A DNA stretch of 42,377 bases, taken from Prochlorococcus sp. AG-449-O05. Lineage in GTDB: Bacteria > Cyanobacteriota > Cyanobacteriia > PCC-6307 > Cyanobiaceae. A model generated the notes under the pieces. The model was not told the origin of the DNA, made no database searches, and was given only the letters and a program-made list of their open reading frames with translations. The stretch lies in NCBI GenBank assembly GCA_003212195.1, contig QCQM01000001.1, positions 1 to 42,377 of the forward strand. The letters are read 5' to 3'. Below are positions 18,089 through 26,302 of this stretch, piece after piece (position 1 is the stretch's first letter; every line of letters starts with the position of its first letter). The position numbers and the translations under genes are program-made.

Positions 18089-19483
18089 CTATAAATTTTT
18101 TCTTGAATCTATTTGAAGTAAATCTCTTATTTTTTGAACTTGACTTGCAATATTTGGATCAGTAGATAATTTTTTTTCAACTTGTTCAATAGCATACATT
18201 ACTGTTGTATGGTCCTTGCCTCCAAACTCATCTCCAATTCTTGGTAGGCTTAGATCCGTCCCATGCCTCATAAGATACATACCTATTTGTCTAGCTTGAC
18301 TTACTGGTTTCCTCCTACTTGAACTGATCAATTCATCAGTAGAAACTTTAAAGAAATCTGACACTTTATTAATAACTTGTTTTGGAGTAACAACTACTCC
18401 AACACTATTCGGATCAAGCATTGGAGCAATTGATTGGACTGTCATTGGCAATCCTGTTATTGATGCAAATGCAACAGCTCTAGTAAATGCTCCTTCCAAT
18501 TCTCTAATATTCGAAGTGAATCTTCCTGCTATAAATTGAATTAAATCTCTTGGAAGACTCATCCTCTCTTGTTCTGCCTTTTTTTGAAGGATGGCTGTCC
18601 TCGTCTCAAGATCAGGTGGTTGAATATCTGCCGTCATGCCCATTGAGAACCTAGAAATTAATCTCTCTTGAATTCCCGACAATTGATTTGGTGGCCTATC
18701 ACTTGCAATAACTATTTGACTTCCTGATTCGTGAAGAGCATTAAAAGTATGAAAAAATTCTTCCTGTGTATACTCTTTGCCTTCTAAGAACTGTATATCG
18801 TCTATTAAAATCAAATCTACATTTCTATATTTATCTCGAATAGCTGTCATTCCATCTCTTCGAATACCACTAATAACATCATTAGTAAAAGTTTCTGTAG
18901 ATACATATTTAACTTTTGCTTCTGGATCTATTTCTACTCGATAATGGCCTATTGCTTGCATTAAATGAGTTTTACCGAGACCAACTCCACCACAAATAAA
19001 TAATGGATTAAATTCTCTCCCGGGTGATTCGGCAACTGCTAAAGCCGCTGCATGAGCCAACCTACTATTTGGACCTACAACAAATCTTTTAAAGACGTAG
19101 CGTAAATTTAGACCATTGGGATTTTTGGATCGATTTTTTGAAGAAATATCTTGACTATTATTAGGAAATGATTTTGTTTTATGATTCACAATCTGTTCAT
19201 CTAGGTTATCTTTATTTGTTGAATCGCTGCTTATATTTGTTTCAGATTTAAAAACAACTTTTACATCATGGCCGCATATTTCTCTTGCTGCCTTTTCGAT
19301 AGTTTGACAATAATTCTTTCTTAACCAATCACTGGAAAATGTATTTGGAGCAATTAAGGTTAATAAGCCATTTTCAAAACAATTAAATTTAGCAGGCCTT
19401 ATCCATGTCTCGAATGAAGGCTTACTTAAAGTTTTTTGAAGTGATTGTTGAACTTCCGCCCAAATAGGATTAATTGCTTGCAA
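18089..19483 (-). CDS. dnaA: Chromosomal replication initiator DnaA
   Basis: DnaA binds DnaA boxes and opens the origin. The 464 residues have an N-terminal DnaB/DnaA interaction domain, a polar linker (about 85-120), an AAA+ ATPase with Walker [10 protein letters not shown] and Walker [11 protein letters not shown], and the DNA-binding domain IV with the signature [18 protein letters not shown] near the end. The likely start is TTG at 19483, because no upstream ATG fits and the family N terminus begins here. A 17-bp palindrome sits 12 bp before the start codon. No dnaN follows, as is usual when cyanobacterial dnaA lies apart from dnaN. Confidence 0.97.
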   Translation of the reverse strand: MQAINPIWAEVQQSLQKTLSKPSFETWIRPAKFNCFENGLLTLIAPNTFSSDWLRKNYCQTIEKAAREICGHDVKVVFKSETNISSDSTNKDNLDEQIVNHKTKSFPNNSQDISSKNRSKNPNGLNLRYVFKRFVVGPNSRLAHAAALAVAESPGREFNPLFICGGVGLGKTHLMQAIGHYRVEIDPEAKVKYVSTETFTNDVISGIRRDGMTAIRDKYRNVDLILIDDIQFLEGKEYTQEEFFHTFNALHESGSQIVIASDRPPNQLSGIQERLISRFSMGMTADIQPPDLETRTAILQKKAEQERMSLPRDLIQFIAGRFTSNIRELEGAFTRAVAFASITGLPMTVQSIAPMLDPNSVGVVVTPKQVINKVSDFFKVSTDELISSSRRKPVSQARQIGMYLMRHGTDLSLPRIGDEFGGKDHTTVMYAIEQVEKKLSTDPNIASQVQKIRDLLQIDSRKNL

Positions 19484-19494
19484 AATTTTATTCT

Positions 19495-19511
19495 CTAGAT
19501 TATTAATCTAG
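19495..19511. promoter_or_regulatory. Perfect 17-bp palindrome just upstream of dnaA
   Basis: CTAGATTA (19495-19502) and TAATCTAG (19504-19511) are perfect inverted arms around one T. The site ends 12 bp before the dnaA start codon, overlapping the ribosome-binding region of the leader. It could be an operator or an RNA hairpin that limits dnaA translation; the sequence does not decide between them. Confidence 0.45.
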
Positions 19512-19646
19512 TTGGAATTTAATAATTGGCCATTAGGAAATCACAAGATCACGACAAATTTAAAATTACTTAACAAACCATCATACAAATTTATAAAAAA
19601 TTTTATTTTTTACTGGCATATAATTATTTTAAATCGCAATAATTTT

Positions 19647-20282
19647 TTGGATAAAGCATTACTTATTATCATGGCAAAATGGCATGCTTTTGGAAGATGC
19701 AAAACAAGATTATCTAAAGATATAGGTAAAAGTAATTCTGCAAAGGTTCAAAGTGTAATGACCAAACACACTATTTCAGTCGCAAAATTTCTCCAAGAAA
19801 ATAAACTAATTGATATTTCTTTGGCTATATCTGGTTTGGGGGTAGGTAGCTGTAAAAGATGGACTAGAGAATTAGGCATCAAAAAATTTAATTTACAGGG
19901 GAAAGGCTGCTTGGGAGAAAAAATGAAACGGCAAATAATTATCAACAAAAAATTTTGTGCAAGACATAAGATCAAAAATATTATTTTTATTGGTACTGAC
20001 CTTCCAGATTTATGCCATCAAGACTTATTGAATACTCTAAAAGAGCTTCAACAAAATGATCTTATTTTAGGACCATCTAATGATGGAGGATATTGGCTTA
20101 TTGGTTTATCAGAAAAAATAATGTCATCACATATATATTTACCTTTTATCAACATAAAGTGGGGGACAGAAAATGTTCTTCAAAATACAATTGATAATTT
20201 TGCTACAACAAAATTAAGATATAAGTTTTTAGATAAAAAAATTGATATAGATACAATTATTGATATTGAAAATAGAAAGTAA
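19647..20282 (+). CDS. DUF2064 / TIGR04282-type glycosyltransferase-like protein
   Basis: This matches the family called rSAM/selenodomain-associated transferase 1 (DUF2064), with a nucleotide-sugar transferase-like fold. The first strand ALLIIMAKWHAFGRCKTRLS, then IIFIGTDLPDL and ILGPSNDGGYWLIGL, are the family blocks. The start is uncertain. The frame extends back to a TTG at 19512, but this would leave only 28 bp for two divergent promoters next to dnaA and add about 45 non-family residues, so the TTG at 19647 is preferred. It is followed after 5 bp by a partner glycosyltransferase. Its substrate is not known. Confidence 0.8.
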   Translation: MDKALLIIMAKWHAFGRCKTRLSKDIGKSNSAKVQSVMTKHTISVAKFLQENKLIDISLAISGLGVGSCKRWTRELGIKKFNLQGKGCLGEKMKRQIIINKKFCARHKIKNIIFIGTDLPDLCHQDLLNTLKELQQNDLILGPSNDGGYWLIGLSEKIMSSHIYLPFINIKWGTENVLQNTIDNFATTKLRYKFLDKKIDIDTIIDIENRK

Positions 20283-20287
20283 TCGAC

Positions 20288-20971
20288 TTGTCAAAAATCT
20301 CAATTATTATTCCAACTATTAATGAAGCTAATAATTTGCCATTATTGCTTTCAGACTTGTCAAGTATTCAGAAAGAGGGCGAAATCATAATTGTTGATTG
20401 TGCAAGTGAAGATAAAACTATTGATATAGCAAATATTTATGGAGCAAAAGTATTTATATCCAAAGAAAGGAATCGAGGTCTCCAATTAGATATTGGAGCT
20501 AAAAATTCAAAAGGAGAGTGGCTCATATTTTTACATGCAGACACAAGATTAACTCATGATTGGTTTAAAAAAATAAACTCACTTTTAAAGGGAAACAAGA
20601 ATATTATTTACTATTTTAAATTTAAAATTAATCACAAAAAGATAATTTATAGAGTGCTCGAAATTCTTGTAAATTTTAGAAGTAAATATTTTAAAAAACC
20701 TTATGGTGATCAAGGTTTAATAATTCATAGAACTACTTATTTTAAGAATAATGGTTTTAGAAAGATACCTTTGATGGAAGATGTAGATTTTTTAAGGAGA
20801 TTAAGCAATAAAAAAGATTTAAAACAATTAAATTCACCTATTTTTATAAGTTCTAGGAAATGGGAAAGAACTAATATTTTTCTCCAGGCAATTAGGAACT
20901 GGCACTTAAGAAGAAGATGGTTAAAAGGTGAATCGTTAAAATCTATATATTCTGATTACTATAAAAAATGA
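20288..20971 (+). CDS. Family 2 glycosyltransferase (TIGR04283-type)
   Basis: The 227-residue GT2 enzyme has SIIIPTINEANNLPLLLSDL at the N terminus, an IIIVDCASEDKT strand, and FLHADTRL, the DxD-like metal/nucleotide-sugar site. LMEDVDFLRRL carries the acceptor-side acidic residues. It matches the family named rSAM/selenodomain-associated transferase 2, which typically neighbours the DUF2064 family as here. The start is TTG at 20288; SKISIIIP then begins the GT-A fold at once. It ends at the base before the stop codon of the convergent GNAT gene. The sugar and acceptor are unknown. Confidence 0.85.
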   Translation: MSKISIIIPTINEANNLPLLLSDLSSIQKEGEIIIVDCASEDKTIDIANIYGAKVFISKERNRGLQLDIGAKNSKGEWLIFLHADTRLTHDWFKKINSLLKGNKNIIYYFKFKINHKKIIYRVLEILVNFRSKYFKKPYGDQGLIIHRTTYFKNNGFRKIPLMEDVDFLRRLSNKKDLKQLNSPIFISSRKWERTNIFLQAIRNWHLRRRWLKGESLKSIYSDYYKK

Positions 20972-21502
20972 TTAATTTGCGTACCAAAAAGCACATTTAG
21001 AGCCTCTTGGTTCTAATACCCAACCTTGTCTTTTATAAAATGAAACTACTTCAGCATCAGCAAAAAGGGTTACTTTTGAAATTCCAATATTTTTTAATTC
21101 TTTTAGGATATATTTCATTAACTCTTTTCCTAATCCAAGTCCTTGATAGACAGGGTTAATAGCCACATCCCAAACTGTTGCTTCTAGAATTCCATCGCCA
21201 GTGCATCTTGCAAATCCTACTAGTCTGGGGAATTTATCATCATGACGCCATAACCCAACCACCAAAATACTAAAATCCAAAGCTCTTTTAACTCTTCTTA
21301 TTGGTCGTCTGCTCCAACCAACAGTTTGCAAAAGTTGATCTAGTTCTATTAGATCTAAATCTTTATTTTTACTACATACAAATATTTCTTCTTTATTTGT
21401 TTGAGTGAACTCATAAGAATTTAAACCATAGAGATCTATCAGCTCTTCCCTTGATAAAGTGTTTGATTTTTTTATTAACGATGCTTGGTTTCTAAAAATC
21501 AT
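20972..21502 (-). CDS. GNAT-family N-acetyltransferase
   Basis: The 176-residue protein has a C-terminal GNAT fold. VWDVAINPVYQGLGLGKELM holds the acetyl-CoA pyrophosphate-binding motif (Q-x-x-G-x-G), followed by VTLFADAEVVSFYKRQGW, the typical last strand and helix. The first 60 residues are specific to a cyanobacterial and plastid subgroup. The ATG overlaps the stop of the ABC transporter gene by one base (TAATG), so translation is probably coupled. It is the third gene of a hisG-ABC-GNAT transcription unit. The acetylated target is unknown. Confidence 0.88.
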   Translation of the reverse strand: MIFRNQASLIKKSNTLSREELIDLYGLNSYEFTQTNKEEIFVCSKNKDLDLIELDQLLQTVGWSRRPIRRVKRALDFSILVVGLWRHDDKFPRLVGFARCTGDGILEATVWDVAINPVYQGLGLGKELMKYILKELKNIGISKVTLFADAEVVSFYKRQGWVLEPRGSKCAFWYAN

Positions 21503-23298
21503 TAAAAATTCACGAATCCTTTTTGTTGAAGCTCAGAGAGCTGAAAATATAAACCCTTTTTCAGTCTCAATTCACTATGTGTTCCCTCTTCAACTAATGA
21601 TCCCCCTTTTAAGACTAAAATCTTATCAGAACTTTCAATAGTGGCTAATCTGTGAGCTATTACTAATGCTGTTCTTTTTGAAAGAATTCTCTCAAGATCT
21701 TTCTGCAAAGTAGCCTCTGTAGAGGGATCCATAAACGCTGTTGCTTCGTCCATTATTAAAACAACAGGATTTCTAATCGCTACTCGAGCTACTGAAAGAA
21801 GTTGTCTCTCTCCAGAAGATAGATTTCCCCCTCTTTCTCTTAGTAAGGTGTTCAAGCCTTCTGGTAATTTTTGTAATAAATTATCTAACCCTAGTTCGTT
21901 ACAAAGATTTTCTAATTCAAGATTGTCTATATTGGAATTTAGTTTTAAATTATCTGCGACATTTCCACTAAAGATAAAGGTATCTTGCAAAACTACTCCC
22001 AACATATTTCTAAGAGTTGCAATAGGAATATCTTTAATATCTATGTCGTCGATTAAAATTTGGCCTGACTGAGGCTCATACAATCTACATAATAGTCTTA
22101 TTATGGTGGTTTTACCTGAACCAGTTGGCCCTACAAAAGCCACATGTTCTCCTGGATTGATCTTGAAAGATAAATTTTTTATAATATGTTCTCCTTGGTT
22201 GTAGAAAAAATTAACATTCTTGAACTCAATTTTGCCCTTAAATTTTTTATTTAAATTTTCAGCATTTTTTAAAAAATGTTTTGCTGAATTAGAGTCCTTT
22301 ATCTGTATTTCTTCATCCAATAATTCGTTTATTCTTTCTACAGCTGTTAAACCTCCTTGTATTTGAGTAAATCTTTCTGCAAGCTGCCTAAGAGGTTCAA
22401 AAAGTCTTTGGGAATATAAAATAAAGGTTGTTAATGTTCCTAAACCAATATTTCCAGAAGTAACAAGATAACCTCCAACGGCTAAAACCAAGGAAACTGC
22501 GGCAAGAGAAATCCATTCTATAAATGCAGAAATACTACTGTCATAAAATATTGTTCCATTAACTGCTTTCTTATAAGCAACTCCAGTTTTGGAAAATTTC
22601 TTACTATTAAAAGCCTCTCTTCTGAACATCTGAACGACTTCTAAACCTTGAAGATTCTCTTGAAAATCAGAGTTTAGTTGAGACAATTCTTCTCTTACTT
22701 GATAATTGGCTCTTCTATAACGTTTTTGAAGCCAAATAATAAAATATGAAACTGGGATTTGAGTCAAAAGTAATAAAATGGCAAGCCCTCTATCAATTGA
22801 CAGCATTGTCAAAGAAATTACTATCAGACTGACGAAGTCAGCAATGACTCCAACTGCCCCACTACCAAAAACCTCGGCTAAAGCATCAACATCATTTGTT
22901 AATCTCGTTAATAATTTCCCTACAGGCATTTTATCGTGATACTTAAGAGATAAAGATATTGAATGATCAAAAAGTTCTCTTCTTATTCTTGCAGTCAAAC
23001 GTTGTCCCACTGCTTGGATATTGTAAGTTTGGTATCCCTGCAAAACTAATCTGAATAATACAGTTATAAATAAAGTTAGGATTATGGCATTTATTGACTG
23101 CCCAAAGAAAGTTTTACTTAGCCAAACATCTGTAGTTTCTTTCTTTAGAATAGTAATTGCTTGACCAACTAATAATGGTTGAATAGCTCCAGAGAAAGAA
23201 ACAGGTAACAAAACTATCAAGATTAGATAGATTGTTTTTTTATCTTTAGTTAAATATTTACCTAACTTTTTAATCCTTCTAAAATCTTTAAAAAACAT
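21502..23298 (-). CDS. ABC exporter, fused permease and ATPase (MsbA/LmrA type)
   Basis: The 598-residue half-transporter has an N-terminal six-helix ABC transmembrane domain (about 25-315) and a C-terminal ATPase. Walker A is GPTGSGKTT, the signature is LSSGERQ, Walker B is VLIMDEAT and the H-loop is VIAHRLAT. It should work as a homodimer exporting lipids, peptides or drugs. After Walker B the usual SALD/SSVD is AFMD, a small deviation that keeps the D-loop Asp. It is 12 bp after hisG and overlaps the GNAT gene by one base. The substrate cannot be inferred. Confidence 0.93.
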   Translation of the reverse strand: MFFKDFRRIKKLGKYLTKDKKTIYLILIVLLPVSFSGAIQPLLVGQAITILKKETTDVWLSKTFFGQSINAIILTLFITVLFRLVLQGYQTYNIQAVGQRLTARIRRELFDHSISLSLKYHDKMPVGKLLTRLTNDVDALAEVFGSGAVGVIADFVSLIVISLTMLSIDRGLAILLLLTQIPVSYFIIWLQKRYRRANYQVREELSQLNSDFQENLQGLEVVQMFRREAFNSKKFSKTGVAYKKAVNGTIFYDSSISAFIEWISLAAVSLVLAVGGYLVTSGNIGLGTLTTFILYSQRLFEPLRQLAERFTQIQGGLTAVERINELLDEEIQIKDSNSAKHFLKNAENLNKKFKGKIEFKNVNFFYNQGEHIIKNLSFKINPGEHVAFVGPTGSGKTTIIRLLCRLYEPQSGQILIDDIDIKDIPIATLRNMLGVVLQDTFIFSGNVADNLKLNSNIDNLELENLCNELGLDNLLQKLPEGLNTLLRERGGNLSSGERQLLSVARVAIRNPVVLIMDEATAFMDPSTEATLQKDLERILSKRTALVIAHRLATIESSDKILVLKGGSLVEEGTHSELRLKKGLYFQLSELQQKGFVNF

Positions 23299-23310
23299 TT
23301 AGCTAATCTT

Positions 23311-23949
23311 CTATAAAGCATTAGTTGATTCTATTGATAAAATTGTATCTCTGAGATGATTATCATCTAACCTCATAGATAAAGGATTTCCAATTAGTCT
23401 TGCAGTCGAATAATAAAGATCATCTATTTTAATTAAACCATTCTCTTTGAGAGTTTTTCCGGTTGCTACCAAATCAACTATTGCCTCTGCCATACCTGTA
23501 ATAGGACCAAGCTCGACTGATCCTGTCAAATGAACTATTTCTACAGGAATATTTAATTCTTCAAAATAAGATCTTGCTGTTTTTATAAATTTACTTGCTA
23601 CTTTACAATTCGCTGGAAGATCGGTTGGTTTTAAATAATTACTATTTTTCTTAACCGCCAACGACATATGACAACCCCCAAATCCTAAATCTAATAATTT
23701 TGCGACTTTTAATTCAGATTCTCGTAATACGTCATACCCAACAATACCCAAATCAGCCTGACCATAACTTACATAAACAGGCACATCTCCATTTCTTACT
23801 AAAAGAGCTTTTGCCCGTTTGCAATTTGATTCAAAGGTTAATGATCTATTATTTTCTTCCAACGCATCTGAGAAATCTAACCCAGCTTTTTTAAAAGTTG
23901 AAATTGAATCTTTTAACAGAGCTCCTTTTGGTAAAGCTATAGTAATCAT
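23311..23949 (-). CDS. hisG: ATP phosphoribosyltransferase HisG (short form)
   Basis: HisG joins ATP and PRPP in the first committed step of histidine synthesis. At 212 residues it is the short form, which lacks the C-terminal regulatory domain and needs HisZ as a partner; hisZ is not in the window. [11 protein letters not shown] opens the protein, and [26 protein letters not shown] is split over the diagnostic PRPP-binding region near residues 145-172. It is the first gene of a minus-strand unit with the ABC transporter and GNAT genes. Its ATG is 40 bp from the divergent ATG of the glyoxalase II-like gene. Confidence 0.95.
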   Translation of the reverse strand: MITIALPKGALLKDSISTFKKAGLDFSDALEENNRSLTFESNCKRAKALLVRNGDVPVYVSYGQADLGIVGYDVLRESELKVAKLLDLGFGGCHMSLAVKKNSNYLKPTDLPANCKVASKFIKTARSYFEELNIPVEIVHLTGSVELGPITGMAEAIVDLVATGKTLKENGLIKIDDLYYSTARLIGNPLSMRLDDNHLRDTILSIESTNAL

Positions 23950-23989
23950 AGATCAATTTCTTCCAAGGATTCTTCATTCTAATTTAACA

Positions 23990-24730
23990 ATGGAATTTAA
24001 TAAAGCTCGAAATATAATCGGACTTAGAGTTTTAAGTGATAACGTCATTTGGTTGTTGGTAAAAGATAAATCCGTTGTAGTTGTAGATCCATCTGTTCAC
24101 GAACCAGTTATTAGATATATAACTGAAAACAATTTTCACTTAGAAGCTATTTTGCAAACTCATCATCATTCAGACCATATTGGAGGGACGAAGTCTCTTA
24201 TTGAAAAATGGCCAAATACAAAGGTGATTGCTTCCGCCAAAGAAAAAAAGCGAATCCCTTTTCAAAATGTATCTGTTGAAGATGGAGAAACTTTAAACAT
24301 TTTAGGGGAAAAAGTAAAAATAATTGAAGTATTAGGTCATACAAGCTCACATATTGCCTTCTTTTTGAATGGGGAAAATCCTGTTCTTTTTATTGGTGAC
24401 ACATTATTTTCTGGAGGCTGTGGAAGAATTTTTGAGGGAACTTATCAACAAATGTATTCTTCACTAGAAAGAATCAAATCTTTACCAAAAAATACTCTTA
24501 TATATTGTGCGCATGAATATACAAAGGGAAATTTATTGTGGGCATTGAATCTCAAGCCAAAAGATCAAGATATAAAAAATAAACTTTCGGAAGTTGAAAA
24601 AAAACTTTCACTTAATGAATTGACAATACCATTTTTACTTGATGAAGAAATGAAAATAAACCTTTTCTTAAGAGCAAAAAATTTAGAAGAATTTACTTTT
24701 TTAAGAGCAAATAAAGATTTATCGGTTTAA
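23990..24730 (+). CDS. gloB: Hydroxyacylglutathione hydrolase (glyoxalase II)
   Basis: The 246-residue metallo-beta-lactamase-fold hydrolase should cleave S-lactoylglutathione to lactate and glutathione, completing methylglyoxal detoxification. The metal motif T-H-H-H-S-D-H is at residues 57-63 (H58, H60, D62, H63). Further ligands are in [28 protein letters not shown] and YCAHEYT, the last also near the glutathione site. The ATG at 23990 is chosen; the longer open frame back to 23819 would overlap hisG. ridA follows after 24 bp, so two metabolite-repair genes may share a transcript. Confidence 0.93.
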   Translation: MEFNKARNIIGLRVLSDNVIWLLVKDKSVVVVDPSVHEPVIRYITENNFHLEAILQTHHHSDHIGGTKSLIEKWPNTKVIASAKEKKRIPFQNVSVEDGETLNILGEKVKIIEVLGHTSSHIAFFLNGENPVLFIGDTLFSGGCGRIFEGTYQQMYSSLERIKSLPKNTLIYCAHEYTKGNLLWALNLKPKDQDIKNKLSEVEKKLSLNELTIPFLLDEEMKINLFLRAKNLEEFTFLRANKDLSV

Positions 24731-24754
24731 ATAGATAGGTATCTCCTTAAATAA

Positions 24755-25147
24755 ATGTCCCTCAAACAAGTAATTAAAACATCAAATGCTCCAGATCCAG
24801 TAGGACCTTATAATCAAGCAATAAAAGCTGGGAATTTTATCTATTGTTCTGGTCAAATTGCTATAGACCCAGCTTTAAATGAAATAACATGTTTAGGTGA
24901 TATAGAGAAGGAAACTATTCAAGTTTTAAAAAATCTTGCAGAAGTTCTTAAAGCTGGTGGAGCCAAATTAGAGGATGTAATAAAAACAACTATTTACTTA
25001 ACGGACTTAAGTAATTTTCAAATTGTCAATAAAATATATAGTGATTTTTTTAATATAGAGAATCCTCCAGCAAGAGCCTGTGTGGAAGTTTCATCTCTAC
25101 CAAAAGGAGTTTTAGTTGAAATAGATTGCGTCGCATTTCTAGATTAA
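24755..25147 (+). CDS. ridA: RidA family enamine/imine deaminase
   Basis: RidA proteins hydrolyse reactive 2-aminoacrylate-type enamines made by PLP enzymes. The 130 residues show the family signature GPYNQAIKAGNFIYCSGQI near the start, and PPARACVEVSSLPKGVLVEI near the end with the substrate-binding Arg. This is the expected length of a trimeric RidA. It lies 24 bp after gloB. Assignment to the RidA subfamily itself is likely because the Arg is retained, though related Rid subfamilies exist. Confidence 0.93.
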   Translation: MSLKQVIKTSNAPDPVGPYNQAIKAGNFIYCSGQIAIDPALNEITCLGDIEKETIQVLKNLAEVLKAGGAKLEDVIKTTIYLTDLSNFQIVNKIYSDFFNIENPPARACVEVSSLPKGVLVEIDCVAFLD

Positions 25148-25232
25148 TTTCTAATTATTGAGAAATTTGAAATATGAACCAATTGTGCACCATAGTTGTA
25201 TAGATTATTAGTTGATAATTCATCTTTGATCT

Positions 25233-25460
25233 ATGTCAGCAGCAAAGCTTAATATAGATGAACTAGAAGCAGGTTATCCTTTATTTTGCAAAGCTCTTAG
25301 ACTATTAATCTTAAAAGGAAACTCAGTTAAAGATATAGAAAAGACAGTGTGTTGGAGTCATCTTGAGACTTTAAATAGATGTCTACCTGGTAGATATAAA
25401 GCTCCAACATATTTAATGGCTTTAATCAAAAGAGATATTGCGAAGCCTAATAATTATTAA
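25233..25460 (+). CDS. Small conserved cyanobacterial protein (DUF3136-like)
   Basis: This is a 75-residue protein with no signal peptide or membrane helix. Its features are MSAAKLNIDELEAGYPLFCK, then CKALRLLILKGNSVKDIEKT and a His/Cys-bearing middle (TVCWSHLETLNRCLPGRYK). I believe it belongs to DUF3136, a small family of marine picocyanobacteria, but this is from memory of its look and not from a search. LKGNSVKDIEKTVCWSHLE could form a helix-turn-helix. It is convergent with the PCD-like carboxysome gene, with only 6 bp between the stop codons. Function is unknown. Confidence 0.7.
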   Translation: MSAAKLNIDELEAGYPLFCKALRLLILKGNSVKDIEKTVCWSHLETLNRCLPGRYKAPTYLMALIKRDIAKPNNY

Positions 25461-25466
25461 AAAAGA

Positions 25467-25706
25467 CTAATCCTCTAAATAAAATTTATCAATATCCATT
25501 GAAAAGTCTTTTTCCTTTTTTGATATTTCTTTATTATCTAAAAATATTGAAAGACTTACAAAATTCTTACCAAAGCTGATATTTGGATAGATATCCCTTT
25601 CTTTGCATAATTTCTCAATTTCCCCCATGAATTTACTAATTTTTGAGTATTGATCAAATTCAAATCTTTTTTCAATCCTCAAAGGTGATTCTCTTTCGTT
25701 CCACAT
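25467..25706 (-). CDS. Pterin-4a-carbinolamine dehydratase-like Rubisco assembly factor (acRAF-like)
   Basis: The 79-residue protein has the size and fold pattern of pterin-4a-carbinolamine dehydratase (PCD): RIEKRFEFDQYSKISKFMGEIEKLCKE, then YPNISFGKNFVSLSIFL. The His-His-Pro motif and Trp of true dehydratases are missing here (YPNISFGKNFV instead), so catalysis is unlikely. Degenerate PCD proteins at the end of alpha-carboxysome operons are described as Rubisco assembly factors (acRAF), and the position here, last of the cso genes and 75 bp after csoS4B, fits that role. The assignment rests on context plus fold pattern. Confidence 0.82.
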   Translation of the reverse strand: MWNERESPLRIEKRFEFDQYSKISKFMGEIEKLCKERDIYPNISFGKNFVSLSIFLDNKEISKKEKDFSMDIDKFYLED

Positions 25707-25781
25707 TACATTCTTTATTCAAGACTAATTAACACTATACATTCAACAAAGTTTCTCAATAAATTTTTGAAGTTAAAAATT

Positions 25782-26030
25782 TTAGTCACTCTCCCAATAA
25801 TCAATAATACCTCCAATTGTCAAATCGGTTTGAACTTCTGGATTAGGGCATGCAAATCTAGCGGCAGAGCCACTAGCAGTAAAAACCCAGTTACCTTCTC
25901 TAGCTCCGACAGGATCAACAGCAACTAATTTCTTTCCTTTATTATTTTCTAAAATTCGTAAATTCATATGACCTAAGCCAGGGACTCTTTGAGTGCATAC
26001 CATCCTTCCTAATACCTTCATAATTTCCAC
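25782..26030 (-). CDS. csoS4B: Carboxysome shell vertex protein CsoS4B
   Basis: This BMC-P (CcmL/EutN fold) protein forms pentamers that cap the vertices of the carboxysome shell. The 82 residues include TQRVPGLGHMNLRIL, VAVDPVGAREGNWVF, SGSAARFA and LTIGGIIDYW, all hallmarks of the family. The start is GTG at 26030, giving MEIMKVLGRM. An AGGAGGA Shine-Dalgarno lies 8-9 nt before it, while the in-frame ATG three codons later would be too far away. Known CsoS4B proteins also begin M-E-x-M. It follows csoS4A by 18 bp. Confidence 0.95.
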   Translation of the reverse strand: MEIMKVLGRMVCTQRVPGLGHMNLRILENNKGKKLVAVDPVGAREGNWVFTASGSAARFACPNPEVQTDLTIGGIIDYWESD

Positions 26031-26048
26031 AATTTATATCCTCCTTTT

Positions 26049-26300
26049 TTATGACTTGTCAGGATCCCAATGATCAATTATCCCGACAATCGTTAAATCG
26101 CTTGGATAAGATTTGCTTCCTGCAGCTTCTCTAGCAGCGGAACTCCCAACACAAATAACCCAATCTCCTGGTTTACAGCCAACAGCATCTACAGCAACCT
26201 TTTTTGAGGAGCCATCTAAGACAACCTGAAGATGTTTATGTTCAAAACCAGGGATCCTATTGGTTGATACAAGCGGTTTTACAACCTTACAAATTAACAT
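26049..26300 (-). CDS. csoS4A: Carboxysome shell vertex protein CsoS4A
   Basis: This is the second BMC-P pentamer protein of the alpha-carboxysome vertices, 83 residues. The family pattern is clear: VSTNRIPGFEHKHLQVV, VAVDAVGCKPGDWVICVGSSAARE and LTIVGIIDHWD. It retains the Gly-rich bend and SSAAR pore-region motif shared with CsoS4B. An AGGAGG Shine-Dalgarno lies 10 nt before the ATG, and only 2 bp separate it from the csoSCA stop, so it is in the cso operon with tight spacing. Vertex proteins are needed in few copies, which suits a distal operon position. Confidence 0.96.
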   Translation of the reverse strand: MLICKVVKPLVSTNRIPGFEHKHLQVVLDGSSKKVAVDAVGCKPGDWVICVGSSAAREAAGSKSYPSDLTIVGIIDHWDPDKS

Positions 26301-26302
26301 AA

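Noticed and set aside
23819-23989. N-terminal extension of the glyoxalase II gene overlapping hisG
   Set aside because: The added 57 residues are the complement of hisG coding sequence and unlike the family; the ATG at 23990 gives a normal N terminus.
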